The position numbers and the translations under genes were made by a program. Positions 36,401-47,375 of a stretch of DNA of 64,000 nt are shown one piece after another. The notes under the pieces were generated by a model. It saw nothing but the letters and a program-made list of their open reading frames with translations. It had not been told where the DNA came from and did not search any database. Position 1 is the stretch's first letter, and every line of letters starts with the position of its first letter. The DNA comes from Mimachlamys varia (taxonomy: Eukaryota; Mollusca; Bivalvia; Pectinida; Pectinidae), in the NCBI GenBank assembly GCA_947623455.1, contig OX392527.1, positions 12,210,001-12,274,000 on the forward strand, in the 5' to 3' direction.

Positions 36401-39400
36401 TTGGGCTGAGCCAGTGAGGTGAGAGTTGGGCTGAATCAGTGAGGTGAGAGTTGGGCTGAGTCAGTGAGATGAGAGTTGGGCTGAGTCAGTGAGGTGAGAG
36501 TTGGACAGAGCCAGTGAGGTGAGAGAGTCGGGCTGAGTCAGTGAGATGAGAGTTGGGCTGAGCCAGTGAGGTGAGAGTTGGGCTGAGTCAGTGAGGTGAG
36601 AGTTGGGCCGAGTCAGTGAGATGAGAGTTGGGCCGAGTCAGTGAGATGAGAGTTGGGCCGAGTCAGTGAGATGAGAGTTGGGCTGAGCCAGTGAGGTGAG
36701 AATTGGGCTGAGCCAGTGAGGTGAGAGTTGGGCCGAGTCAGTGAGGTGAGAGTTGGGCTGAGTCAGTGAGGTGAGAGTTGGACTGATCCAGTGAGGTGAG
36801 AGTTCTGCTGATCCAGTGAGGTGAGAGTTGGGCTGATCCAGTGAGGTGAAAGTTGGGCTGATCCAGTGAGATGAGAGTTGGGCTGATCCAGTGAGGTGAG
36901 AGTTGGGCTGAGTCAGTGAGATGACAGTTGGGCTGATCCAGTGAGGTGAAAGTTGGGCTGATCCAGTGAGATGAGAGTTGGGCTGATCCAGTGAGTTGAG
37001 AGTTGGGCTGAGTCAGTGAGATGAGAGTTGGGCTGATCCAGTGAGGTGAGAGTTGGGCTGATCCAGTGAGATGAGAGTTGGGCTGATCCAGTGAGGTGAG
37101 AGTTGGGCTGATCCAGTGAGGTGAGAGTTGGGCTGAGTCAGTGAGGTGATAGTTGGGCTGAGTCAGTGAGATGAGAGTTGGGCTAATCCAGTGAGATGAG
37201 AGTTGGGCCGAGTCAGTGAGGTGAGAGTTGGGCTGAATCAGTGAGGTGAGAGTTGGGCTGAGTCAGTGAGATGAGAGTTGGGCTGAGTCAGTGAGGTGAG
37301 AGTTGGGCTGAGCCAGTGAGGTGAGAGTTGGGCAGAGTCAGTGAGATGAGAGTTGGGCTGAGCCAGGGAGGTGAGAGTTGGGCTGAGCCAGTGAGGTGAG
37401 AGTTGGGCTGAATCAGTGAGGTGAGAGTTGGGCTGAGTCAGTGAGATGAGAGTTGGGCTGATCCAGTGAGGTGAGAGTTGGGCTGATCCAGTGAGGTGAG
37501 AGTTGGGCTGAGTCAGTGAGGTGATAGTTGGGCTGAGTCAGTGAGATGAGAGTTGGGCTAATCCAGTGAGATGAGAGTTGGGCCGAGTCAGTGAGGTGAG
37601 AGTTGGGCTGAATCAGTGAGGTGAGAGTTGGGCTGAGTCAGTGAGATGAGAGTTGGGCTGAGTCAGTGAGGTGAGAGTTGGGCTGAGCCAGTGAGGTGAG
37701 AGTTGGGCAGAGTCAGTGAGATGAGAGTTGGGCTGAGCCAGGGAGGTGAGAGTTGGGCTGAGCCAGTGAGGTGAGAGTTGGGCTGAATCAGTGAGGTGAG
37801 AGTTGGGCTGAGTCAGTGAGATGAGAGTTGGGCTGAGTCAGTGAGGTGAGAGTTGGACAGAGCCAGTGAGGTGAGAGAGTCGGGCTGAGTCAGTGAGATG
37901 AGAGTTGGGCTGAGCCAGTGAGGTGAGAGTTGGGCTGAGTCAGTGAGGTGAGAGTTGGGCCGAGTCAGTGAGATGAGAGTTGGGCCGAGTCAGTGAGATG
38001 AGAGTTGGGCCGAGTCAGTGAGATGAGAGTTGGGCTGAGCCAGTGAGGTGAGAATTGGGCTGAGCCAGTGAGGTGAGAGTTGGGCCGAGTCAGTGAGGTG
38101 AGAGTTGGGCTGAGTCAGTGAGGTGAGAGTTGGACTGATCCAGTGAGGTGAGAGTTCTGCTGATCCAGTGAGGTGAGAGTTGGGCTGATCCAGTGAGGTG
38201 AAAGTTGGGCTGATCCAGTGAGATGAGAGTTGGGCTGATCCAGTGAGGTGAGAGTTGGGCTGAGTCAGTGAGATGACAGTTGGGCTGATCCAGTGAGGTG
38301 AAAGTTGGGCTGATCCAGTGAGATGAGAGTTGGGCTGATCCAGTGAGTTGAGAGTTGGGCTGAGTCAGTGAGATGAGAGTTGGGCTGATCCAGTGAGGTG
38401 AGAGTTGGGCTGATCCAGTGAGATGAGAGTTGGGCTGATCCAGTGAGGTGAGAGTTGGGCTGATCCAGTGAGGTGAGAGTTGGGCTGAGTCAGTGAGGTG
38501 ATAGTTGGGCTGAGTCAGTGAGATGAGAGTTGGGCTAATCCAGTGAGATGAGAGTTGGGCCGAGTCAGTGAGGTGAGAGTTGGGCTGAATCAGTGAGGTG
38601 AGAGTTGGGCTGAGTCAGTGAGATGAGAGTTGGGCTGAGTCAGTGAGGTGAGAGTTGGGCTGAGCCAGTGAGGTGAGAGTTGGGCAGAGTCAGTGAGATG
38701 AGAGTTGGGCCGAGTCAGTGAGATGAGAGTTGGGCCGAGTCAGTGAGATGAGAGTTGGGCTGAGCCAGTGAGGTGAGAATTGGGCTGAGCCAGTGAGGTG
38801 AGAGTTGGGCCGAGTCAGTGAGGTGAGAGTTGGGCTGAGTCAGTGAGGTGAGAGTTGGACTGATCCAGTGAGGTGAGAGTTCTGCTGATCCAGTGAGGTG
38901 AGAGTTGGGCTGATCCAGTGAGGTGAAAGTTGGGCTGATCCAGTGAGATGAGAGTTGGGCTGAGTCAGTGAGATGACAGTTGGGCTGATCCAGTGAGGTG
39001 AAAGTTGGGCTGATCCAGTGAGATGAGAGTTGGGCTGATCCAGTGAGGTGAGAGTTGGGCTGAGTCAGTGAGATGAGAGTTGGGCTGATCCAGTGAGGTG
39101 AGAGTTGGGCTGATCCAGTGAGATGAGAGTTGGGCTGATCCAGTGAGGTGAGAGTTGGGCTGATCCAGTGAGGTGAGAGTTGGGCTGAGTCAGTGAGGTG
39201 ATAGTTGGGCTGAGTCAGTGAGATGAGAGTTGGGCTAATCCAGTGAGATGAGAGTTGGGCCGAGTCAGTGAGGTGAGAGTTGGGCTGAATCAGTGAGGTG
39301 AGAGTTGGGCTGAGTCAGTGAGATGAGAGTTGGGCTGAGTCAGTGAGGTGAGAGTTGGGCTGAGCCAGTGAGGTGAGAGTTGGGCAGAGTCAGTGAGATG

Positions 39401-39946
39401 AGAGTTGGGCTGAGCCAGGGAGGTGAGAGTTGGGCTGAGCCAGTGAGGTGAGAGTTGGGCTGAATCAGTGAGGTGAGAGTTGGGCTGAGTCAGTGAGATG
39501 AGAGTTGGGCTGAGTCAGTGAGGTGAGAGTTGGACAGAGCCAGTGAGGTGAGAGAGTCGGGCTGAGTCAGTGAGATGAGAGTTGGGCTGAGCCAGTGAGG
39601 TGAGAGTTGGGCTGAGTCAGTGAGGTGAGAGTTGGGCCGAGTCAGTGAGATGAGAGTTGGGCCGAGTCAGTGAGATGAGAGTTGGGCCGAGTCAGTGAGA
39701 TGAGAGTTGGGCTGAGCCAGTGAGGTGAGAATTGGGCTGAGCCAGTGAGGTGAGAGTTGGGCCGAGTCAGTGAGGTGAGAGTTGGGCTGAGTCAGTGAGG
39801 TGAGAGTTGGACTGATCCAGTGAGATGAGAGTTGGGCTGATCCAGTGAGGTGAGAGTTGGGCTGATCCAGTGAGGTGAGAGTTGGGCTGATCCAGTGAGA
39901 TGAGAGTTGGGCCGAGTCAGTGAGGTGAGAGTTGGGCTGAGTCAGT
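18462..39946. repeat. 21.5-kb array of 25-bp units with higher-order structure
   Basis: About 860 units of 25 bp with core GAGAGTTGGGCTGAG followed by TCAGTGAG, CCAGTGAG or a GATCCAGTGAG variant. A few 27-bp units have an extra GA. Variants are not random: a marker TTCTGCTGATCC occurs at 22879, 24231, 28816, 30168, 31820, 33197, 33799, 35151, 36803, 38155 and 38880. Recurrent 1352-bp spacings (54 units + 2) sit inside larger duplications with offsets of 5937 and 4983 bp. The plus strand is strongly G-rich and C-poor. There are no plausible genes; short open frames at 19958-20185 and 25895-26122 are identical copies 5937 bp apart. The array lies between the minus-strand gene and the ASH2L 3' exons. 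Confidence 0.98.
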
Positions 39947-40546
39947 CAATGGCTGTCTGCTATCTCTAAGCTAAGAAATACTCTTGACAGTAAAAGACTA
40001 TTATTGCTGTTTCTTTTGAGGAATAAAATTTCATATAATTAAGAGAAAATATCATACTTTTGAAGAACAAATGAACACCAAACATTTGTTGGTGCCAAGA
40101 TTCCTATGGTATCTCTTGTTAGCTGATCAACTATAACAGAACTTGACTGAGTAGGACAATGATACTGGTATAACATTGCTGAGATGTTGTGAGGAATCAG
40201 TTGTAAGCACATCAGGCCTGGCTGTCTAGGGTAACACATTCCAGAAGTGTCAGCACTGGTGTAAACCAAATCAATGTTAATTTCTAACAGTATCAATTAT
40301 TGATAGGGCAGCACACGTCCAGGTCACCTGGCCCTCTGGAGACAGATTCAGATGCTGGCCTGATACCACTGATGTAGTGGTGCTAAAGGTTTAGAGGTGA
40401 TGATGAGGGCCAATTATAGACAGAGTACCTGACTGAGCTACTATACTCACTTGGCGGCCCTTACTTACAATATAAGTATAGTAGACTGTGTAAATCTGCA
40501 GGTTTTGTCCTGAGATGGCTCGGTAAACTTTTGTCAGTCCTTCATA
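39947..40546. other. Unique sequence right of the giant array
   Basis: No repeat structure and no recognised exon. The 85-codon minus open stretch at 40039-40296 looks non-coding. Confidence 0.45.
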
Positions 40547-40741
40547 TAATTATACCCCCCATCTCTCACAACGAAGTAAGAGGGGTTAGTGGAATCAGGT
40601 TGTTGGTCCATCTGTAGACACAACAATGTACACCAGCTACTCCTCCTAAACTACTGAGGGAATTTCAACAAAACTTGGTGGCAATAATCCTTATACATTG
40701 TAGATGTGCATTATAGATATCAGGATAGCATTTAAGTTGCC
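40547..40741. mobile_element. Fragment of a dispersed repeat starting TATACCCCCC
   Basis: Begins ATTATACCCCCCATCTC, followed by AACGAAGTAAGAGGGGTTAG and an AAACTACTGAGGGAATTTCA segment. It resembles a dispersed repeat class I associate with bivalve genomes, from memory only. The right end is cut by the next element. Confidence 0.45.
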
Positions 40742-41815
40742 ATGGTAACCAGGTTACTGTACTTCATTTTTATGCCATACCGTGGGGTCCGTTGTCCGTC
40801 CGTCGTCCGTCAACAATTTCTTTAAACGACTTCTCCATAACCACTGATAGGAAATCAACCTAATTTGGCAGGAAGCATCCTTGGGTGCCCAGGATTCAAA
40901 ATTGTACTAATGGTGGGACTGACCCCCTAGGGGGCTGAGGGGCGGGGCCAAAAAGGGTTATTTAGCTATATTGGTTTAAGCGACTTCTTCTCCATAACCA
41001 CTGATTAGAAATCAGCCTTATTTGACAGAAAGTATTCCCAGGTCCTCAGGATTCAAAATTGTACTCATGGTGGGACTGACCCCCTAGGGGACTGAGGGGT
41101 GGGGGCCATAAAAAATTATTTAGCTATATTGATATTAGCGACTTTTTCTTCATAACCACTGATAGGAAATCAACCTTATTTGGCAGGAAGCATCCTTAGG
41201 TGCCCAGGATTCAAAATTGTACTAATGGTGGGACTGACCCCCTAGGGGGCTGCGGGGCGGGGCCTAAAAGGGTTATTTAGCTATATTGGTTTAATCGACT
41301 TCTTCTCCATAACCATTGATTGGAAATCAGCCTTATTTGGCAGGAAGCATCCCTAGCTGCTCAGGATTCAAAATGGTTCTTATGGTGGGACTGACCCCCC
41401 AGGGAGCTGAGGGGTAGGGCCAAAAAGAATTATTTAGCTATATTGATATTAGCAACTTCTTCTCCTTAACCACTGATTGGAAATCAGCCTTATTTGGCAG
41501 AAAGTATCCCTAGTATCTCAGGATTCAAAATTGTACTCATGGTGGGACTGACCCCCTAGGGGCTGAGGAGCGGGGCCAAAAAGGGTTATTTAGCTATATT
41601 GGTTTAATCGACTTCTTCTCCATAACCATTGATTGGAAATCAGCCTTAAATGGCAGGAAGCATCCCTAGCTGCCAAGGATTCAAAATTGAACTAATGGTG
41701 GGACTGACCCCCTAGGGGGCTGAGGGGCGAGCCAAAAAGAAAATATTTCATCATGATTACCTAGATACCAATGTATCCAGGTGAGTGATATAGGCCCTCT
41801 GGGCCTCTTGTTTTT
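40742..41815. mobile_element. Dispersed element with six internal 157-bp tandem units
   Basis: Starts near ATGCCATACCGTGGGGTCCG, then GTCCGTCCGTCGTCCGTC, and ends with AGGCCCTCTGGGCCTCTTG, whose first 15 bases form a 6-bp perfect hairpin. In between are six units of about 157 bp starting near 40814, 40974, 41130, 41288, 41447 and 41602. Each contains CTTCTCCATAACC, ATTCAAAAT and GGGACTGACCCCC. After the first, units alternate between GGTTTAA and GATATTA entry sequences, implying a roughly 315-bp dimer. It has no coding capacity, and no TIR or target duplication is clear. Confidence 0.6.
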
Positions 41816-41950
41816 TGTTTGGGGGGGGGGGGGATTTGTTCAGACAACTCCTCATAAACATATGCTAACATAGGGATATTAGAAACTATGTGTAGATTTG
41901 CAGGGTTTTTTAAACAGGTTTTTGTTTAAAAATTTTGACCAGACAACTCA
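41816..41950. other. Poly-G tract and spacer
   Basis: A G homopolymer of about 14 bases follows the element's TTGTTTTTTGTTT end (about 41820-41833), then unique AT-rich DNA. Confidence 0.7.
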
Positions 41951-42975
41951 ATGAAGTTTCACATGAATATAAGGGATCATGGTCCGTTCCCCACATCGTC
42001 TACTAATATGAATCATGGTCTGTTCCCTACATGGCCTTACAATGTGGACCATGGTCCAATCCCCGCCAACTTCCGATGTGGATCATTGGCAGTTCCCCCA
42101 CCGCCTACCTATGTGGATCATGGTCCTATCCCCCCACGGCCTACCTATGTGGATCATGGTCCTATCCCCCCACGGCCTACCTATGTGGATCATGGTCCTA
42201 TCCCCCCACCGCCTACCTATGTGGATCATGGTCCTATCCCCCCACGGCCTATCAATGTGAATCATGATCCTATCCCCCCACGGCCTATCAATGTGGATCA
42301 TGATCCTATCCCCCCACGGCCTATCAATGTGAATCATGATCGATTCCCCCCATGCCTATCAATGTGGATCATATGGTCCTATACGTATACCCTCATGCCT
42401 ACCTATGTAGATCATGGCCTTTTCCCCCATGCCTACCAATGTGGATCATGGTCCGTTCTCCCACCGCCTACCAATGTGGATCATAGTCTTTTCCCCCACC
42501 GCCTACCAATGTGGATCATGGTCCTATCCCCCACCGCCTACCAATGTGGATCATAGTCTTTTCCCCCACCGCCTACCAATGTGGATCATATTGTCCTATC
42601 CCCACCGCCTACCAATGTGGATCATAGTCTTTTCCCCCACCGCCTACCAATGTGGATCATGGTCCTATCCCCCACCGCCTACCAATGTGGATCATGGTCC
42701 GTTCTCCCACCGCCTACCAATGTGGATCATGGTCCTATCCCCCACCGCCTACCAATGTGGATCATGGTCCTATCCCCCACCGCCTACCAATGTGGATCAT
42801 GGTCCTATCCCCCACCGCCTACCTATGTGGATCATGGTCCGTTCTCCCACCGCCTACCTATGTGGATCATGGTCCTATCCCCCACCGCCTACCTATGTGG
42901 ATCATGGTCCGTTCTCCCACCGCCTACCAATGTGGATCATGGTCCTATCCCCCACCGCCTACCTATGTGGATCAC
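41951..42975. repeat. 35/36-bp minisatellite (TATGTGGATCATGGTCC)
   Basis: About 29 units containing ATGTGGATCATGGTCCTATC and CCCCACCGCCTACC. Early units step by 36 bp, later ones by 35. Three subtypes (TCCTATCC, TCCGTTCT, AGTCTTTT) alternate, showing block duplication. The first few units are diverged, and homogeneity rises to the right. Frames stay open for up to 201 codons but shift between 35- and 36-bp units, so it is not coding. Confidence 0.96.
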
Positions 42976-42984
42976 CATGATCAC

Positions 42985-43350
42985 TATAATAATAATAAGT
43001 TGAAGTTCTTATATACCGCTTTATCACAACCTGAAGGTCGCCTCAAAGCAGTTCACAAATTATTGTCCGTAGTTATAGGGCCTTAGCAACCAGCCAATAT
43101 CGTTCTCAACTCACTGGGGAGCATACAACCGGTGCTGCCACCTCAGCGCTCACAGCTAGCATTCTACAATTTCTAGCACTGCCCAACCACATTTACATTT
43201 GAGTAGACTGGAACAAGCACATACTCATTTACAGTTGAGTATACTGGAACAAGCGAAGCAAAGTGTCTTGCTCAAGGATACAACACAAGAGTCAAACTCA
43301 TAACCCTTCGATTACAAGCCCAGCGTCCTACCACTGGACCACATGTCTTC
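42985..43350 (-). mobile_element. tRNA-derived SINE with (TTA)n tail
   Basis: Read on the minus strand, the head has an A-box-like TGGTCCAGTGG (43341-43331). About 33 nt later comes a degenerate B-box-like AGTTTGACTCT. The body has CTTGAGCAAGACACTTTGCT and a 3' region AAAGCGGTATATAAGAACTT, ending in an ATTATTATTAT tail at 42985-42999. This head-body-tail order is that of a tRNA-derived SINE. The tail resembles those of broadly distributed metazoan SINE families (Meta-SINE/Nin-DC type), but the family assignment is from memory. It abuts the end of the 35-bp array. Confidence 0.7.
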
Positions 43351-45042
43351 GTATGGGCGATGGGTACTTCGCCATCATAGCTATGAGTTGTGCAAGCATG
43401 CTTTCACTAAATTAGGAGTCCAAAGTTATTAGGATTGTGGTGATCAGGTAAAGTACTAGACCATCCTACCTAATTTAACAGTGTCCTGATTGGCCAGGCC
43501 AGGTGGTACATGTACAATGTTAGGCTTTTGATAAGTTATGCTATTGTTCAGTTGTTTTCTACTAGAATGCTGGTACATGTTTTACACAAGCTGTTAGACT
43601 GGGTCAAGAATCATTTCCAGACAGCAAGGTGCTTGGCCAGTGGATGAAGCCTTGTCAACTTTTATAAAGTTTCCTCCTGTCAATGATATTGTGAGGCTCT
43701 ACAATTTGGAAACTTTTGACTGTTTTGTCATACCGCCATACCTTTGACCACTTTAAATTTGTCCATTCCTATCACTATTTTAACACACACCTCCCCCCCC
43801 CCCCCCCCCCCCAACTTATGTGGATCATGGTCAGTTCAAGGTCTATGACTCAGAAATATTTAAGTATTTATATGAACCTTGACTACATACCTACCAGACA
43901 ATTCTCTGTCTGAGGCGTATCTGCTATATATTTTATAAGATCTCTGTTTCTGTTTCTGCTAGTCAGAAGTTTAAGTGTTTCAAATGAAATACAAGCAAAC
44001 ATTTTAGGATTGCTGGCTGATAACAACAACTTCCAAGAGAAAGTGCCAGGTCAGAGGGGGGTAGGAATGCCAGGGCCCTATCTGAGGTGATAATCAGAAG
44101 GCCCTTTATCACACACCAGCTGTGGATGGTGTCTCTCTCCCACTCCTACAAAACCCAGTGCTCTCCTAGTGACATTTTAAATTCCAACACATCTGGGCAA
44201 TTATTTCACACTGATGTTTCTTCAATGTGATGCTAATTCTATTTTACATGGCTGGTTTTTACGGCCAAATCTACACAATACTTCCTAAACAGAAGAATAA
44301 ACCTGGACTATCTTCCCCATTTCAATATGTTCAGCCAGTCATTATTTGGCAGGTGGAGTTAGTACTCCATTAGCATCTAGTTGTTGTACAATCAGCTGTA
44401 ACTGTCTCTGTGGAATCAGGAAATCTTACTAAACATAACATATTTATACCATTTTCTGAAAATCTCAAATTATAATACAAAGTTAAAAAACAAATGTTCA
44501 ATATCCTGTTTCCATTTGAATGTGTGGCTGACGTAAGACATGGCTGAGAGGCTGGAAGCTGTGGTAGAAGGATAATGAGCTTACAATGTACAACATGACC
44601 AGGAGAAGGCACACCAACCCAACAGTTACCAGCCTCCACTTTCTATCAAAAGTAATGGAAACTTCAGGAAAAGATTATGCATTATGATTCGGTGTGTTGC
44701 CATGGAAATAATGTATTTTTGTCTGGGTTTACCCCGCTAATGGTGGGGTGACGGTGCAAGGATAAAAACAATTGTAACGTTAATACACGACTGTGTATAA
44801 CAGGAAAATTGAACCACAAATATTCTAACGTAATGTCCTATGATTAAATTTGAATCTGCTGTATAAACAGTTATCAGAAGCATTGTTAGCTTGATAAGGT
44901 TTTTATTCAGATGTTAGCAATTTCTGAAAATGTATTGTTTACTAGCTTTATATATTTCTGGTGGTCTGTATGAAGTCAGAGTGCTTAGGTTTTATTTGAC
45001 TAAAAACATTCTGATATGCATGTTTGATTACATATTTGCAAC
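43351..45042. other. Mostly unique sequence with a C-tract and one stray minisatellite unit
   Basis: No exon recognised. At about 43791-43812 a homopolymer C-run is followed by AACTTATGTGGATCATGGTC, a single detached copy of the unit of the array ending at 42975. The rest is AT-rich unique DNA; the 89-codon minus open stretch at 44370-44639 lacks protein character. Confidence 0.6.
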
Positions 45043-45330
45043 TAGGCCTACATATATGAACATAACTTAGGTTAAAATAACTAGGCCTACATATATGAAC
45101 ATAACCTAGGTTAAAATAACTAGGCCTACATATATGAACGTAACCTAGGTTAAAATAACTAGGCCTACATATATCAACATAACCTAGGTTAAAATAACTA
45201 GGCCTGCATATATGAACATAACCTAGGTTAAGATAACTAGGCCTACATATATGAACATAACCTAGGTTAAGATAACTAGGCCTCCATATATCAACATAAC
45301 CTAGGTTAAAATAACTTGGCCTACATATAT
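45043..45330. repeat. 39-bp minisatellite, seven to eight copies
   Basis: Units contain CTAGGCCTACATATATGAAC and ATAACCTAGGTTAAAATAA, stepping 39 bp, with the palindromes AGGCCT and CCTAGG in each. Confidence 0.95.
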
Positions 45331-45589
45331 ATCAAACCATTATTATGTAAACGTAAAAGTTAAAATATTGACTACACGATGGCAGTAGATGCTACTCACC
45401 TTGGCTGCTGGCTGTGTTAGAGTGGGAAGACTTGTACAATCCCCCTAGGTTTGGGGTCAAGCACTTGGTATAGCTCTCTAGCTAGTACCCGGCAGGGATA
45501 TGAAAGTGTTCCACTCAAGTAGGGAGAGATATAGGGTGCATGTAAACTCTGTCCTTAACAGACAAAAACATTTGTAATGGTGATGAACT
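45331..45589. other. Unique sequence
   Basis: Holds a minus-strand CAAG|GTGAGT donor-like site near 45395, but no convincing exon. Confidence 0.35.
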
Positions 45590-45875
45590 GTAGGTGTACA
45601 ATGAACTATAGGTTTTACAAAAAACTAAAGGTTATACTGTAAACTATATGTAAAAAGTAAGTATAGGTTGTACAGTGAACTATATGTTATGAGGTAACTA
45701 TAAGTTGTACAGTGAACTATATGTTATGAGTAACTATAAGTTGTACAATGAACTATAGGTTGTACAATGAACAGAAGATTATACTGTGAACTGTATGTTA
45801 TAAAGTGTACTATAGGTTGTACAGTGAACTATAAGTTGTACAATGAACTATAGGTTGTACATTGAATTATATATT
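45590..45875. repeat. Degenerate GAACTATAGGTTGTACA repeats
   Basis: About 13 imperfect copies of a roughly 20-bp motif (ACTATAGGTTGTACAATGA and variants) with variable spacing. Confidence 0.85.
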
Positions 45876-46254
45876 GCAATGTGTCCAGGATTAGATAGCT
45901 ATAGTTGACTTAAAACATGGAATAACTGGAAAGAGTTAGGTTCTAGTTCTGTGTAGGCTACCCTCAGATGCTTCCTATCAAAACAGACCTATTACCAGAT
46001 AATAAATATTTACCAGGAATTTGGGAGCAGAAGGCCAGATAAGAATCACAATTTACCTAGCCTCTGTGTGGCCTGGGCTGGTATGTTAGGAGCAGGAAGT
46101 TATATTGGTCAGTACAACATGCCCCACCACATTTGGTACAATGCACATCGAATTGACCATGGGGCTATCTATTTACATTTGCGCTTCGACCCACTTTATG
46201 AACATTACCAGGAAAAATGCTTTTCATGAAAGTATGAAAGCAATGGTTCTCAAG

Positions 46255-46680
46255 ACGTATCACGGGATTTACTTACGACGTCATAGATCAAGCTTGTTCA
46301 ATGAGAGTCTTGTCACTCCGCTTTGAATAACATGGAGAATGCCCTTGCGTCAAACACTCAAAAGACTAGTTGTTATCAATGGCGCCAATTTCATCAAAAC
46401 TGGGCTGTTCCCCGAATGTCGTTTAAATGACGATGCCTATACTAATATGGAATAAATATAAATGAAAATTAACCAACTGTGCTGTAGTAAAAATGTAAAT
46501 ATATTGATTGAAAGTCATTTTTTATACTTTCATAGTGCTATGAAAGGTCAGCCGTTACATTTATATTTAGCATGAAGCCCTAACAGGCTTCATTCAATAT
46601 GAATGTAACGGCTGACCTTTCATAGCACTATGAAAGTTTAAAAAAAAATTACTTTCAATCCTTATATAAATCCCTTCTAT
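46255..46680 (+). mobile_element. Foldback element, copy 1, with 153-bp terminal hairpin
   Basis: Shares sequence with an inverted copy at 61650-62080, including TTGTTCAATGAGAGTCTT, ATAACATGGAGAATGCCCT and AAATGTAAATATATTGATTG. The homology ends in a hairpin at 46507-46659: 36-bp perfectly paired arms (46526-46561 with 46602-46637), outer arms ATTGAAAGTC/ACTTTCAAT, and an inner stem ATGAAGCC...GGCTTCAT. No transposase is encoded. I do not know the family. Confidence 0.75.
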
Positions 46681-47282
46681 ATACATGTCTCTTTTCTGAT
46701 TAAACTCAAATACAAGTGTATGTGCATTGTATTCTGGAATATCTGACAGGGGATACATACAATTTTGTTCATAAAACAATGTCAAACCATGTGTAAGGGC
46801 CTCTTTGTTGTTACAGTGGGGCTGCTAGAGATGGTTTTAAATCTCCATGTCATCTAGTTTTTCTGAAAAATATGGAGCTGACATAGTTCCCTTCATCATG
46901 TATAATTTATATACCAATTTTAGTGCTGAATATTTTCAGAACTTTGATACATGTGTAATTTTACTGAGGTTATAACCAATGACCATCATACGCTACTACA
47001 TACTGCTATACCTATATCCAACATATGTCTTTGTTAAGTAATACTGACACTGGTAACAGGTTTATCATAGCTATTGAAGAGCTCCCCTGGACATCATATG
47101 ATATACTCACTGACACATCTAAATCATTGTGCACACAGAAACAGATTCAAATTTAATTTCTTATCCTTATATTGTACTTAATTACCAGCTGTGTAGCGAG
47201 TAATTGGAAATTCCCTCACACTTTGTAATGTGTTGAATCATGTATCTGTAAAGATCGTTATTTTTTTCATTTCCTTGTGCAG
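46681..47282. other. Intron sequence upstream of the first visible ASH2L exon
   Basis: AT-rich, with a polypyrimidine tract (TTTTTTTCATTTCCTTGTGC) leading to the AG at 47281-47282. No upstream ASH2L exon found. Confidence 0.6.
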
Positions 47283-47375
47283 CCCTTGGTGAAGTTTAAG
47301 AGCCATCTGTATTATGAGGAGAAAGATTATGTAACGGAAACGGAAAAGAATCTAAAACCTATCAGGGGAAGTCAG
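47283..47375 (+). CDS. ASH2L: ASH2L exon encoding SPRY segment PLVKFKSHLYYEE...
   Basis: Acceptor CCTTGTGCAG, donor GGAAGTCAG|GTAAGA. The 31 codons correspond to the human ASH2L segment LIKFKSYLYFEEKDF and what follows. The last nine exon bases are also part of the 35-bp repeat unit that fills the start of the next intron, so the exon end is the first copy of the array. Reading past the true donor would stop after four codons (TGA). Confidence 0.93.

Noticed and set aside
41951..43086. Repeat proteins from the 35/36-bp array
   Set aside because: Frame changes between 35- and 36-bp units; overlapping frames are open on both strands.
43280..43350. Functional tRNA gene
   Set aside because: A and B boxes are degenerate and it is fused to a SINE body and tail; I see no cloverleaf.
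45370..45470. Minus-strand exon ending at CAAG|GTGAGT
   Set aside because: Short open stretch without homology and no matching acceptor; not enough to call.
46105..46326. Small plus-strand protein of 73 codons
   Set aside because: Overlaps the foldback element and is not preserved in its second copy.
40039..47282. Missing upstream ASH2L SPRY exons
   Set aside because: Read on the plus strand for the GWSQPLGNLQAP-, YSWRSKKGTKF- and GDVLGFYINLP-like segments; none found. They may lie left of the 21.5-kb array or outside the window.
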